From NCBI GenBank assembly GCA_013141455.1, contig JABFQW010000003.1, positions 32,473 through 96,472 on the forward strand: 64,000 nucleotides of DNA, read 5' to 3'. This document shows positions 1-9,005 of this stretch, in pieces. The notes under the pieces were generated by a model. That model worked only from the letters and a program-made list of their open reading frames with translations. It did no database searches and was not told where the DNA came from. This DNA comes from Bacteroidales bacterium (GTDB lineage: Bacteria > Bacteroidota > Bacteroidia > Bacteroidales > F082). Numbering within the stretch: position 1 is the first letter of the stretch; each line of letters opens with the position of its first letter. The position numbers and the translations under genes were made by a program.

Positions 1-3
1 GCC

Positions 4-426
4 TTAATTCCGGCTTACCTTATCCACCGCGGTTTGTATGATTTGTTTCATTTTTTCAAGATCGCCGGAGTTCAAAAATCCTTTGTCGGTGATATCTTCC
101 TTCTTTTCGCCGCAAACGACCAAAAGTGTCTGGCCGCCAATACCTAATTTTTCGGCTATTTTCTCACTTCCCTCATCATCAAGGTTGATGCCCTGAAACA
201 AATAATCACCACTTTTGATTTTGTCGGAATACAATTCCTCAACGGCTTTTTTTGAATTCGCTTCCACCGCTTTGCAGGTTTCGCATCTTCTGGTAAAATG
301 AAAATAATACACTTCTACTTTCGTCCCAGGTTTAATTTCAGTAACCGGACTTGTTTGAGCCTGAACAGGAGAATTCAGGCAGCTCATTGCCATCACTACG
401 GCGATGATAAACCACATTTTTTTCAT
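4..426 (-). CDS. Secreted thioredoxin-like protein
   Basis: A protein of about 140 residues with an N-terminal hydrophobic signal segment ending near the AQT sequence, followed by a thioredoxin-like region with a C-E-T-C pair (Cys48 and Cys51 from the chosen start). It probably acts in the periplasm as a thiol-disulfide or metal-binding protein. An upstream in-frame Met at 453 would add nine residues before the signal peptide, so the Met at 426 is preferred. It is the last gene seen of a minus-strand group with the redox-active disulfide protein (471-704) and the ArsR regulator (738-1031). Such groups often also carry a permease, which could lie just outside the window. The substrate is unknown. 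Confidence 0.7.
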   Translation of the reverse strand: MKKMWFIIAVVMAMSCLNSPVQAQTSPVTEIKPGTKVEVYYFHFTRRCETCKAVEANSKKAVEELYSDKIKSGDYLFQGINLDDEGSEKIAEKLGIGGQTLLVVCGEKKEDITDKGFLNSGDLEKMKQIIQTAVDKVSRN

Positions 427-470
427 CAGTATTTTTTTTATTGGTAATCGCATTCTTTCCAGGTCGGTGT

Positions 471-704
471 TTATCTCATCAATAATTTTCTGATTTCATC
501 TGCTGATGGAACCCGTCCTTTTATTTCAACTTTTCCATCAACCACTAAGGCCGGTGTTGTCATGATATTGTACTTCATGATCTCAACAATATCTTCTACC
601 TTGGTGATCGTTGCTTCAATATTGTTTTGCTCAACAATATCGCGGGTGAGTTTTTCGAGTGTTTTGCATTTGGCGCATCCAGGGCCTAAAATCTTGATAT
701 CCAT
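471..704 (-). CDS. Small thioredoxin-fold protein with redox-active disulfide
   Basis: A 77-residue cytoplasmic protein without signal peptide. It begins MDIKILGPGCAKC, the signature of the redox-active disulfide protein 2 family: a minimal thioredoxin fold with CxxC at residues 10-13 and a cis-Pro loop (TTPALVVDG) near residue 50. Family members are typically encoded next to ArsR-type regulators and permeases, as here, and are thought to support metalloid or thiol redox chemistry. It lies 33 bp downstream of the ArsR-type gene and 44 bp upstream of the secreted thioredoxin-like gene, so the three are probably co-transcribed. The exact partner is not known. Confidence 0.8.
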   Translation of the reverse strand: MDIKILGPGCAKCKTLEKLTRDIVEQNNIEATITKVEDIVEIMKYNIMTTPALVVDGKVEIKGRVPSADEIRKLLMR

Positions 705-737
705 GGTTTAAAAATTTAAATTTATTGAAATTGAATA

Positions 738-1031
738 TTATTTTTTTAGCAGTGCATCAAACAATAGTTTTGCTGAAGCCCAATTTTCTTTATTAATGCA
801 ATACTTGATATAAGGTGGGTTGATTTCTCCCTGTATCAGTCCGGCGGCTTTTAGTTCCTTCAGGTGTTGCGAAAGGGTTGATAAAGCGATTGGAAACTCC
901 TCAGCAATATTTCCGCTATAACAACAATCCTGATTTGATAATATTTCGAGGATTTTGATGCGAGCCGGGTTACCCATTGCTTTGGCAAACCGTGCAAGCT
1001 GTATCTGGTTCTGAGAATAAGAAATTTTCAT
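738..1031 (-). CDS. ArsR-family winged-helix repressor
   Basis: A 97-residue protein that is entirely an ArsR-type winged helix: AMGNPARIKILEIL (helix 1-2), a recognition-helix segment IALSTLSQHLKELKAAGLI, then a wing. A C-C pair (DQDCCYSG, near residue 35) lies just before the recognition helix and could sense metals, metalloids or thiol redox state. This is inference, because the classic alpha-3 CxC motif is not obvious. The gene heads the group with two thioredoxin-like genes. Its promoter region holds a perfect inverted repeat wrapped around the -7 box (separate entry), which predicts autorepression. Confidence 0.85.
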   Translation of the reverse strand: MKISYSQNQIQLARFAKAMGNPARIKILEILSNQDCCYSGNIAEEFPIALSTLSQHLKELKAAGLIQGEINPPYIKYCINKENWASAKLLFDALLKK

Positions 1032-1042
1032 GTTCTATTTTG

Positions 1043-1064
1043 TATTTCGCAAAAATACGAAATA
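1043..1064 (-). promoter_or_regulatory. Predicted ArsR operator overlapping the -7 promoter box
   Basis: TATTTCG (1043-1049), an 8-bp spacer, then CGAAATA (1058-1064): a perfect 7-bp inverted repeat 12 bp upstream of the ArsR-type start codon. Read on the minus strand the spacer is TATTTTTG, an exact match to the Bacteroidota -7 consensus TAnnTTTG. A dimeric repressor bound here would cover the promoter. Binding is inferred. Confidence 0.6.
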
Positions 1065-1267
1065 GATTGCAACGACTTATTTTAAAATTGAAAATATCTT
1101 GTATTTTTTTCGGCTTGTTTGCCAATCATTCCAAAGGTTCATTACCTTTGAATCGAAACCATGATGTGATAGCGATTGTTTATCGTAACTTATTTAAGAT
1201 AAGCATACTATACGTTATTAATCATGTAGTTGGGATTAATTTGCTATTAACCTGATAACCAATCGAA

Positions 1268-4200
1268 ATGAAACTTTTTAGAACAATAAGCATGTTGGCA
1301 TGTGTTACAAGCCTTAACCTGATATTTATCGGTAAGGTGTTGTCTCAAGGTGCTGAAAGCCAAACTTCCTTAGTGGATACAACAATTCATTTGTCGGATG
1401 TAGGCAATACATTGCAACTGAATCAGGAACAATTGCAGCGAATCCCCTTTCACAAACTGTCATCCTACGGATTATTAGCCCCATCGGCCTATAGTTTGAA
1501 AGGAGATCGGATGTACTTTTATGGTATTTCGGTTACTGACAGTCACACTTTTATTGATGGGATGTTAATTAGCGATGCTTCCGATTTTCCGGTCAGGGTG
1601 TTGCAATCGTACCAACTTTTCACCAGCAGGTTACCCATTGGGATGGGTTTTTCTTCGGTCGGAATAACCTCCCTTGAAACGATGATCCCCACCGAGAAAT
1701 TTAGTGCGATTGCTGATATTTACAGTGATCAGGCTTATAATCTGCATAGTATCAATGGCGAACTGGCATTCAATATACCCTTATCAACTAAAGGTAAAAG
1801 AACAGGAAATACCCCGGGGCCAACACTTCTTATTGCAGCAAAGTTTGCCAAATCGGACAATACCGATCCCATCTGGAAAAAAACGATGAAATTAAATCAG
1901 GAAAGTCTCTCACGTTTCACTTCCCATCCTTACAGACCAAATCCCGATTATCCGTCGAATGATTTAAATACTGAATTTGTTAAACAAGCCGATCTTATAA
2001 ATCAAAAAGTGCCTGATAACAATGGCAAAACAGGTATTTATCCTTTTCTGAAACTGAGCATTCCGGTTACGAAGAATGCCACGCTAAGTCTTGGAAGTTA
2101 TTCAGTTATTGATAAAACAGATGTCTTTGACCACAATAACGCCATGTTTAACGCAAGCAACAATGCTGTCCGTAGCCGCCGTAATTTTGATAATTCCATA
2201 AACTGGAACCATCAGATTGATGTGAATGCCGATCTCAAACTTACCTATGACCTTCAACTGCAATACGCTAACCATTTCGAAAGGACCGAAAGCGCCGAAC
2301 ACGGTAACAACTTTTTCGATTACGGCTATATTGGCAAATTCATGTCCTACAAAACCGATACCTACGAGATTGGCAATGTCGAGGTTGACGGACAATATTA
2401 TTCTAACGTGATACTGTTAAATTCACATGATTACGATACCCTTGTTACCTTTGAACCCTCAGCAATTAATCCTTCGGTATCGGTTTACACAACGGATGTT
2501 TATGCCAACAAACTGAACCATAAATTTCGAAATATGGACGAGCTTGCTTTGGCTGGAGGGCTAATCAATGGTATGCAACCCAATTCAGTTTATGATTTGT
2601 ACAACAATACTGGTACAGTTTCCAATAATTATCAGGAGATGTCAGAGGAAAAAATTCGGGTTGCATTCAATATGAAAGCGGATTATAAGTCGCATCATTT
2701 TCTGATTGGCGGGGAATATAACCGCGAAACAAACAGCCATTATTCAGTTGCACCTGTTGGCCTTTGGAATCTTGTCAGGGGGCTTACAAATTTTCACATA
2801 ATCGAACTTGATAGATTGAATCCAATACTTGTTGAGCATAATGGATCATTTGATACTGTAAAGTTTAACCGGAAATATGATGCAAATTCACAGCGGATTT
2901 TTGATTATAATCTGCGTCAGAAACTTGGCCTTTCAACGGATGGAGTCGATTATATCATGACAGATTCATACGACCGTGAAAATAATACGATCAGTTATTA
3001 TGATGAATACAATACCTTGCATACAATCAACACGCCCGATAATCTTTTTTCACTTGATATGTTCTCCCCCGATGAGTTGCTCAATTATGGTAATGCTTAC
3101 ATCAGTTATGCCGGTTACAATTTTTCAGGTGGCAAAGCAAAGGGCAGTAACAATCCGTATTCCTTCTTCGATGACTTTAGTATAAACGCTTCTAAACCTG
3201 AATATTGGGCAGCTTATTTTCAGGATGAATTCAAATGGAAAGGGCTTCGTGCCTGCATAGGACTAAGGATTGATGTGTATGATGCCAACCGCCCGGTTCT
3301 TAACGATATTTATTCATTGTATCCCGCTTACAATGTGAAGGAAGCCTTAACGGAAGGAAGTATCGAATTTGTAAAACCAGGAGATATTGGTGATGACTAT
3401 ATGGTATATGTAGATAAGGTAAACGAGCCAAACAGGGTGGTGGGTTACCGGGATGGGGACAACTGGTATAATGCTGAAGGAATAAAGATCATGGATCCTT
3501 TAAGTTTGGATGTTGGGAGTGGAGTTTGTCCCTATTTAAAATACCCGGAAATTAGATTAGGGAAGGAAAACTGGAAGCCCGAAATGACTTTCCGTGATTA
3601 TACAAAAACAATGAATCTTTTACCTCAGTTTAGTCTGGATTATTCTATTTCTGAACGGCTTAACATCTACACGAATTATAGTTCATCAACACGAAATCCA
3701 CAGTATCTGTCTGATTTTCGACCGGAAATATATTACAACTGGTTAAGCAGTGGAAGCACAGAGATTATACCAAATCCGGCGCTCAAACCCGTCAGGACCG
3801 GAATCCTGTTTGCCGGTGCCAAAGGTATTGTGTGGAAAAATCTGGTGGCCGACATTGCCTATCTTGTCACATCCGTGGATAATTACATAACGATGAAATA
3901 TCTGCTCGGTGCATTTCCCAAAAGGTATTTTACGGTTGACAATGCAAATAATAGAATCTCAACCAATGGTTTTCAGGCAAAAATACATTGGCTTAATCCA
4001 CAAAATTCAGGTGTTTCGGCAGGCATGAACCTCGCAAAAACCTATGCAAACAAGGAAGACCTGACCTATTTTCAGGTCAGTGATTTGGTATTGAATGCCA
4101 ATATCGGATATCGGTTTGAAAGTAAGGAGATTTCACGAATGCCGGCATCGGAATACCTGGGTTTCATGCAGGGCCTTTCGTTACAGTTGTTTTATCAGTT

Positions 4201-4561
4201 TCGTCACGGAACCCCATATATCCATACCGCCAACAATAATCATAAAAGCACCCGACTGACACCAAATGTAAATTTATTCAACCTGAATGTTCAAAAGGAT
4301 ATTACAATCAATAAGAAGGCGAAGCTAACTATTTATCTGAATATCGAAAACCTGTTCAATTTCAAAAACGTGTTTGAGGTTTACACCAAAACCGGTAGTG
4401 CTACTGATGATGGTTTTCTCACTGATCCCGCATGGCAACGTTTTATTAACACGCAGACCAATCCCGATTCATACCGGATGCTATATCAATTGCAACTGTA
4501 TAACCCGGCCTATTTCGATATTCCCCGGATATGGCGTATTGGGTTGATAGTCAAATATTAA
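1268..4561 (+). CDS. TonB-dependent outer-membrane receptor
   Basis: A 1097-residue protein with a signal peptide (ending near VLSQG), a short plug-like region (about residues 45-140, ITDSHTFIDGM-like segment) and a long beta-barrel rich in alternating aromatic strands. It ends in an aromatic terminal strand (WRIGLIVKY) expected for BAM-dependent assembly. The carboxypeptidase-like domain common at the N-terminus of Bacteroidota receptors is absent. It is divergent from the ArsR-type gene with a 236-bp gap, so regulation by ArsR is possible. The ligand is unknown. No SusD-like partner follows; the next gene is an FAD oxidoreductase. Confidence 0.75.
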   Translation: MKLFRTISMLACVTSLNLIFIGKVLSQGAESQTSLVDTTIHLSDVGNTLQLNQEQLQRIPFHKLSSYGLLAPSAYSLKGDRMYFYGISVTDSHTFIDGMLISDASDFPVRVLQSYQLFTSRLPIGMGFSSVGITSLETMIPTEKFSAIADIYSDQAYNLHSINGELAFNIPLSTKGKRTGNTPGPTLLIAAKFAKSDNTDPIWKKTMKLNQESLSRFTSHPYRPNPDYPSNDLNTEFVKQADLINQKVPDNNGKTGIYPFLKLSIPVTKNATLSLGSYSVIDKTDVFDHNNAMFNASNNAVRSRRNFDNSINWNHQIDVNADLKLTYDLQLQYANHFERTESAEHGNNFFDYGYIGKFMSYKTDTYEIGNVEVDGQYYSNVILLNSHDYDTLVTFEPSAINPSVSVYTTDVYANKLNHKFRNMDELALAGGLINGMQPNSVYDLYNNTGTVSNNYQEMSEEKIRVAFNMKADYKSHHFLIGGEYNRETNSHYSVAPVGLWNLVRGLTNFHIIELDRLNPILVEHNGSFDTVKFNRKYDANSQRIFDYNLRQKLGLSTDGVDYIMTDSYDRENNTISYYDEYNTLHTINTPDNLFSLDMFSPDELLNYGNAYISYAGYNFSGGKAKGSNNPYSFFDDFSINASKPEYWAAYFQDEFKWKGLRACIGLRIDVYDANRPVLNDIYSLYPAYNVKEALTEGSIEFVKPGDIGDDYMVYVDKVNEPNRVVGYRDGDNWYNAEGIKIMDPLSLDVGSGVCPYLKYPEIRLGKENWKPEMTFRDYTKTMNLLPQFSLDYSISERLNIYTNYSSSTRNPQYLSDFRPEIYYNWLSSGSTEIIPNPALKPVRTGILFAGAKGIVWKNLVADIAYLVTSVDNYITMKYLLGAFPKRYFTVDNANNRISTNGFQAKIHWLNPQNSGVSAGMNLAKTYANKEDLTYFQVSDLVLNANIGYRFESKEISRMPASEYLGFMQGLSLQLFYQFRHGTPYIHTANNNHKSTRLTPNVNLFNLNVQKDITINKKAKLTIYLNIENLFNFKNVFEVYTKTGSATDDGFLTDPAWQRFINTQTNPDSYRMLYQLQLYNPAYFDIPRIWRIGLIVKY

Positions 4562-4617
4562 CTAACATTTGTACTGCGACTTTCGGCCCTTTACCTCCAT
4601 CACCCGGGTCAATTGCC

Positions 4618-4625
4618 TACTTTTG
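4618..4625 (+). promoter_or_regulatory. Predicted -7 promoter box for the FAD oxidoreductase
   Basis: TACTTTTG matches TAnnTTTG and lies 15 bp before GTG 4641. It lies downstream of the alternative ATG at 4569, which supports GTG as the real start. Confidence 0.4.
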
Positions 4626-4640
4626 TCAAAAAAAACAGAA

Positions 4641-5819
4641 GTGCTGAAATATTACGATTATGTGGTCATAGGGTCAGGAATAGCCGGAATAAACGCGTCT
4701 GAATCTATCAGAAAACAGGATGCTTCAGGTAAAATACTACTGATAAACGGCGAAGATCGACTGCCTTACAAACGAACATCGATCAGTAAAAGACTTTCCG
4801 CAGGATTTCAAAAAGAAGAACTGGCGCTTAAACCGGTTGAATGGTACGAACAGATGACCATCGAACTTGTGAATGGAACTGTTAGTCAGGTATTGTTAGA
4901 GACAAAGGAATTGATTCTTGGGAACGAAAAAATCCAGTGGAACAAACTGATCATGTGCACCGGCTCAAAACCAGTTGAGATATACCCGATTTTGCCACCA
5001 TGGGCCGGGCTTCATTATTTCAGAAATGCTGCTGATGTCGATTTCATTCGTTCACAAAACAAAGGGAATGAACATATTGTGATTATAGGTGGTGGAGTTC
5101 AGGGGATCGAGCTTACCGAACAAATGCTGTCATTGGGCAACAAAGTCAGTTTGATTCACCACGCGAAAATGTTGATGAACCGACATTTTGATGATTTCAT
5201 GGCTGACCATTTGGGGCAATTGCTGAAAGAAAAAGGTGTGGAAGTGTTTCTCGAAACTCAGGCAATTGCTATGCAAAAGATTGAAAATAAATGTTTTGAA
5301 ATTATATTGGATCGAGGTGAGCCCCTGCGTTACGATAAAATTATTGTAAGTATCGGAACGATGCCCGATATACATTTGGCCAGCGAAGCCGGATTGAAAA
5401 CCAACAAAGGGATTTTAGTGGATCAATTTCTAAAAACCTCTCATCCAGATGTTTATGCTGCCGGTGATGTGGCCGAGCATTCGGGCGGTTTGGTAAGCGG
5501 TTTATGGCATGCGGCCGAAAAACAAGGAATGATTGCCGGTGCAAATGCTACGGGTAAGCAATTCGAATTCGAAAAAACCAATTTCCGGCTCAAATTAAAC
5601 GCATTTAATCAATATTATTTTTCGATGAACCCACAAATCGACAATCCTGAATTTGAAGATGTTATCTGCCAGAAAGACGATAAATATTATCGGTTATTTT
5701 TTGCAGAAGAACGGTTATGTGGTGCATTGATGATGAACGACAAGGACAAGGCAAAACTGTTGGAAACTGCTATCAGGGAATCGGTTGAAAGGGTGGAGAT
5801 TATGCGTGTTTTCCCCTGA
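4641..5819 (+). CDS. NAD(P)/FAD-dependent pyridine nucleotide-disulfide oxidoreductase
   Basis: A protein of about 392 residues of the rubredoxin/nitrite-reductase-like FAD oxidoreductase type. It has an N-terminal FAD-binding GxGxxG (VVIGSGIAGINASES), a second nucleotide-binding motif (IVIIGGGVQGIEL, about residue 150) and the FAD-contacting VYAAGDVAEHSGG near residue 275. No CxxC redox pair is visible, so it is unlike thioredoxin reductase. It probably moves electrons between NAD(P)H and a small carrier. GTG at 4641 is chosen because the FAD domain starts there and a promoter box lies just upstream. The ATG at 4569 would add 24 residues without homology-like features. Confidence 0.75.
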   Translation: MLKYYDYVVIGSGIAGINASESIRKQDASGKILLINGEDRLPYKRTSISKRLSAGFQKEELALKPVEWYEQMTIELVNGTVSQVLLETKELILGNEKIQWNKLIMCTGSKPVEIYPILPPWAGLHYFRNAADVDFIRSQNKGNEHIVIIGGGVQGIELTEQMLSLGNKVSLIHHAKMLMNRHFDDFMADHLGQLLKEKGVEVFLETQAIAMQKIENKCFEIILDRGEPLRYDKIIVSIGTMPDIHLASEAGLKTNKGILVDQFLKTSHPDVYAAGDVAEHSGGLVSGLWHAAEKQGMIAGANATGKQFEFEKTNFRLKLNAFNQYYFSMNPQIDNPEFEDVICQKDDKYYRLFFAEERLCGALMMNDKDKAKLLETAIRESVERVEIMRVFP

Positions 5820-5910
5820 GATTGCCTGAAAAGGATAATTCCGGCAATTGGTGAACGTAAATAATATGAAAAGCATTGACCGTATTTTTCCGGCAAATCT
5901 GAATATACCT

Positions 5911-5918
5911 TACATTTG
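5911..5918 (+). promoter_or_regulatory. Predicted -7 promoter box for mrp
   Basis: TACATTTG matches TAnnTTTG and lies 45 bp upstream of the ATG at 5964. No convincing -33 TTG lies at the usual distance. Confidence 0.35.
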
Positions 5919-5963
5919 TGCCGTTGTACGTTGTTGCATTAATGAAGTCTAAGTAAGAATAGT

Positions 5964-7004
5964 ATGTTATTAACAAAAAGTCAGGTATTAGAAGTCCTGA
6001 AAGGTGTCATCTATTTTGCAAAAGGGGATAATATTGTAAGCCTGGGCATGATTGATGATTTTGAAACCGGTGAAGATGAGGTGAAAATCAGGATTATTTT
6101 CCCGCGATTGGATGAACCGGCTGTAAATATAGTTTCAAATTCGGCTAAAAAAGCCATTCAGGATGCCTTCGGCGCCCATGTCGAGGTGAAAATCACACCG
6201 GTAAGTGAGAAGGAAAAAGGCCGTGGTCCATTGGCTGGTGTGAGAAATATCATTGCAGTAGCATCAGGCAAAGGTGGTGTTGGTAAATCGACAGTTGCAG
6301 CAAATTTAGCCATCGCCCTGGCACGTTCAGGTTCGAAAGTCGGATTGGTTGATGCCGATATTTATGGCCCATCGGTCCCGATGATGTTTGGTATCGGCGA
6401 CGAGCAGCCCGGCGTTTATGAACGGGAAGGAAAACCGACCATCATCCCCATCGAAAAATATGGAATCCGATTGCTTTCGATCGGTTTTTTTGTCGATACC
6501 GAAAAGGCATTGATATGGCGCGGACCAATGGCGACAAGCGCTTTAAACCAGTTACTTCGCGATGCCGATTGGGGTGTACTCGATTATTTGGTTATCGATC
6601 TGCCTCCCGGAACCGGTGATATCCAACTCACCCTTGCACAGTCGTATTCAATTACCGGTGCTATTGTGGTTACCACGCCACAAAAAGTTGCTTTTGCCGA
6701 TGTGAAAAGAGCCGCTGCAATGTTCCGTCAGGAAAAACTGACGATTCCATTACTCGGTTTGATAGAGAATATGGCCTATTTCACACCACTCGATATGCCC
6801 GATAAAAAATACTATATTTTCGGAAAAGGGCAAGGTGAATCGTTTGCGGATCAGTTGGGGATACCATTACTCGGACAAATTCCATTAGTTGAATCAATCT
6901 CTGAATCGGGAGATAAAGGCAGCCCGATTGCATTGGATGAAACATCGCCCGTTACCAAAGCATTTGATAAGGTGGCCCTGGAAATTAAAAAGCAGGTTCC
7001 ATAA
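5964..7004 (+). CDS. mrp: Mrp/NBP35-family Fe-S carrier ATPase
   Basis: A 346-residue cytoplasmic P-loop ATPase of the ApbC/Mrp family that transfers iron-sulfur clusters to target proteins. An N-terminal MIP18/DUF59-like domain (about residues 1-85) is followed by a deviant Walker A motif GKGGVGKS (residues 102-109), the LVDADIYGPSVP switch and the LVIDLPPGTGD Walker B-type segment. The CxxC usual in the C-terminal part of Mrp is missing: the matching stretch reads NMAYFTPLDMPDKKYYIFG. I believe this substitution is common in Bacteroidota Mrp proteins, but that is from memory. It is followed 36 bp later by a NifU-like Fe-S scaffold gene, which supports the role. Confidence 0.9.
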   Translation: MLLTKSQVLEVLKGVIYFAKGDNIVSLGMIDDFETGEDEVKIRIIFPRLDEPAVNIVSNSAKKAIQDAFGAHVEVKITPVSEKEKGRGPLAGVRNIIAVASGKGGVGKSTVAANLAIALARSGSKVGLVDADIYGPSVPMMFGIGDEQPGVYEREGKPTIIPIEKYGIRLLSIGFFVDTEKALIWRGPMATSALNQLLRDADWGVLDYLVIDLPPGTGDIQLTLAQSYSITGAIVVTTPQKVAFADVKRAAAMFRQEKLTIPLLGLIENMAYFTPLDMPDKKYYIFGKGQGESFADQLGIPLLGQIPLVESISESGDKGSPIALDETSPVTKAFDKVALEIKKQVP

Positions 7005-7040
7005 TTTAACAAACAGATAATCATATAAATACATACAATT

Positions 7041-7289
7041 ATGTTAGAAAATAATGATGCGTTGTCAACGAAAGTTAAAAACCTGATTGATCAGGTTCGC
7101 CCCTATCTGCAACAGGATGGTGGTGATATAAATTTCGTTGGAATCACGGATGATTTCGTTGTGAATGTTGAGCTGACAGGCGCCTGCGGGAGTTGTCCAT
7201 ACAGCACAATGACCTTGAAAAACGGTGTTGAAAATACCATTCGCAAAGCTATTCCTGAAATCACTGGAGTTGAAGCGATAAATCTGTGA
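7041..7289 (+). CDS. NifU-like Fe-S scaffold protein
   Basis: An 82-residue protein made only of the NifU C-terminal (Nfu) domain. It has the conserved VRPYLQQDGGDI start and the cluster-binding CxxC in GACGSCPYS (Cys49 and Cys52). It would hold a [4Fe-4S] cluster at a dimer interface and pass it to apo-proteins. It lies 36 bp downstream of mrp and is probably in the same operon, giving a two-gene Fe-S delivery unit. Confidence 0.9.
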   Translation: MLENNDALSTKVKNLIDQVRPYLQQDGGDINFVGITDDFVVNVELTGACGSCPYSTMTLKNGVENTIRKAIPEITGVEAINL

Positions 7290-7357
7290 GATGAAAGTTT
7301 ATTAAGTTGAAGGTTTGTAATGGATATTGACTCAATAAACGGAACGAACTTTCAACA

Positions 7358-8995
7358 CTAAGATAAATATCTGGCCACGATGGGCATCCTGCGTCCCATA
7401 CCAAAAGCTTTTGGGGTAACACGCAGAATAGGAGGAGTTTGGTGTCTTTTATATTCGTTTGTGTTCACAAGTTTCAAAACCCTGTTTACAATTTTCTCTT
7501 CAAAACCCATGGCAATCAGCTCTTTGGGACCTTTCCGGCATTCGATATACTGAAACAGAATCTGATCGAGAATATCATAATCGGGTAAACTGTCGCTGTC
7601 TTTCTGGTTCGGACGCAGTTCAGCCGAAGGTGGTTTCGTAATTGTATTTTGAGGGATCACTTCACCATCTTTGTTGATGTAACGGGCCAACTCAAAAACA
7701 CGTGTTTTATACACATCACCCAACACCGACAATCCACCGTTCATATCGCCATACAAGGTTCCGTATCCAACAGCTGCCTCACTCTTATTGCTGGTATTCA
7801 GTACGATATAACCAAATTTATTTGATAAAGCCATCAGTAAAACTCCACGGATCCGGGCCTGAATATTTTCCTCGGCAAGACCGAAAGGCAGATCCTTAAA
7901 CTCAGTTTCGAGTTGCACTTCAAACGAGTCGTATAATTCTTTAATCGGTATTGTTTTGTAAGGACTTCCCAGATTAATTGCCAATTGAAGAGCATCATCC
8001 ACAGAATGGTCTGATGAATACTGCGATGGCATGAGTAGGCCAACAACATTTTCAGCGCCCAAAGCTTTGGCCGCCAGTACCATTGTAACAGCAGAATCGA
8101 TGCCGCCCGATAATCCAAGTATAGCTTTGTTGAATCCCAATTTTTCGAAATAGTTTTTTATCCCCATCACCAAAGCATCATGAATGAGTTCAATCTCAGT
8201 AGATTCAGGTTTTGTTAATACTACGCCACTTTCATTAAGTAAAGAATCTGTTTCGACAAGTTGCATATCTTCCCTGAAAAATGGAAGTTTGAGCTGAATT
8301 TTATTTTCAGATGATATCGCCATGGAACCGCCATCAAAAAGCAATTCGGTTTGAGCGCCAACGTGGTTCACATAAATAAGCGGAATTTTATATTTTCCAA
8401 CATTTTGCTGAAGCACTTCAGTACGCGCTTTTGCCTGCCGGTAATCGAAGGGTGAAGCAGCAATATTGATCATGAAATCAGGCTGTTGCTTCATCAATTC
8501 ATCCATCGGATTGATGGTGTAAAGCGGATCGTTTCCAATATTCCACAAATCTTCACAAATTGTCAGGGCAATTTTTTTTCCATTAAAATGAAGAATCTCA
8601 AATTCGCGCGATGGTTCAAAATATCGGTATTCGTCGAACACATCATAATTAGGCAACAAGGCTTTTTTAAAAAATTGAACTTCCCCATTTGCAATAAATG
8701 CGGCTGAGTTGAATAAGGGTTTTCCTTTTTCGGCGAGGTTTCTGATCGGTGTGCCAACAATTACAGCAATATTTTCACATTGGCTGGCAATGTCTGCGAC
8801 CGCATGCTGGCAGCGATCGATGAAATCATCAAACTCGAGAAAATCACGTGGCGGGTAGCCACAGATAGCCAATTCTGCAAACACAACCAATTCGGCGCCA
8901 AGTGATTGCGCTTTCAATGCCTCAGCAATTATTTTCTGTGTATTGGCTTCAAAGTTGCCAATGTGGTAATTCAGTTGTGCGAGCGCAATCTTCAT
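7358..8995 (-). CDS. nadE: Glutamine-dependent NAD+ synthetase
   Basis: A 545-residue two-domain enzyme that converts nicotinate adenine dinucleotide, ATP and glutamine into NAD+. The N-terminal nitrilase-type glutaminase shows its Glu-Lys-Cys triad (AELAICGYPP with Glu41, a KKALLPNYDVFDE segment and LTICEDLWN). The C-terminal ATP-pyrophosphatase has GLSGGIDSAVT. The start MKIALAQLNY at 8995 is chosen because the glutaminase begins there; a longer frame to 9073 runs into the upstream gene. The beta-barrel gene 9006-9710 ends only 10 bp before this start, so the two are probably co-transcribed. Confidence 0.95.
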   Translation of the reverse strand: MKIALAQLNYHIGNFEANTQKIIAEALKAQSLGAELVVFAELAICGYPPRDFLEFDDFIDRCQHAVADIASQCENIAVIVGTPIRNLAEKGKPLFNSAAFIANGEVQFFKKALLPNYDVFDEYRYFEPSREFEILHFNGKKIALTICEDLWNIGNDPLYTINPMDELMKQQPDFMINIAASPFDYRQAKARTEVLQQNVGKYKIPLIYVNHVGAQTELLFDGGSMAISSENKIQLKLPFFREDMQLVETDSLLNESGVVLTKPESTEIELIHDALVMGIKNYFEKLGFNKAILGLSGGIDSAVTMVLAAKALGAENVVGLLMPSQYSSDHSVDDALQLAINLGSPYKTIPIKELYDSFEVQLETEFKDLPFGLAEENIQARIRGVLLMALSNKFGYIVLNTSNKSEAAVGYGTLYGDMNGGLSVLGDVYKTRVFELARYINKDGEVIPQNTITKPPSAELRPNQKDSDSLPDYDILDQILFQYIECRKGPKELIAMGFEEKIVNRVLKLVNTNEYKRHQTPPILRVTPKAFGMGRRMPIVARYLS

Positions 8996-9005
8996 GTAGA
9001 AACGT

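Noticed and set aside
977..1255. 92-residue plus-strand ORF across the ArsR gene start
   Set aside because: It overlaps the ArsR-type gene antisense and its remainder covers the operator/promoter gap; the amino-acid content is not protein-like.
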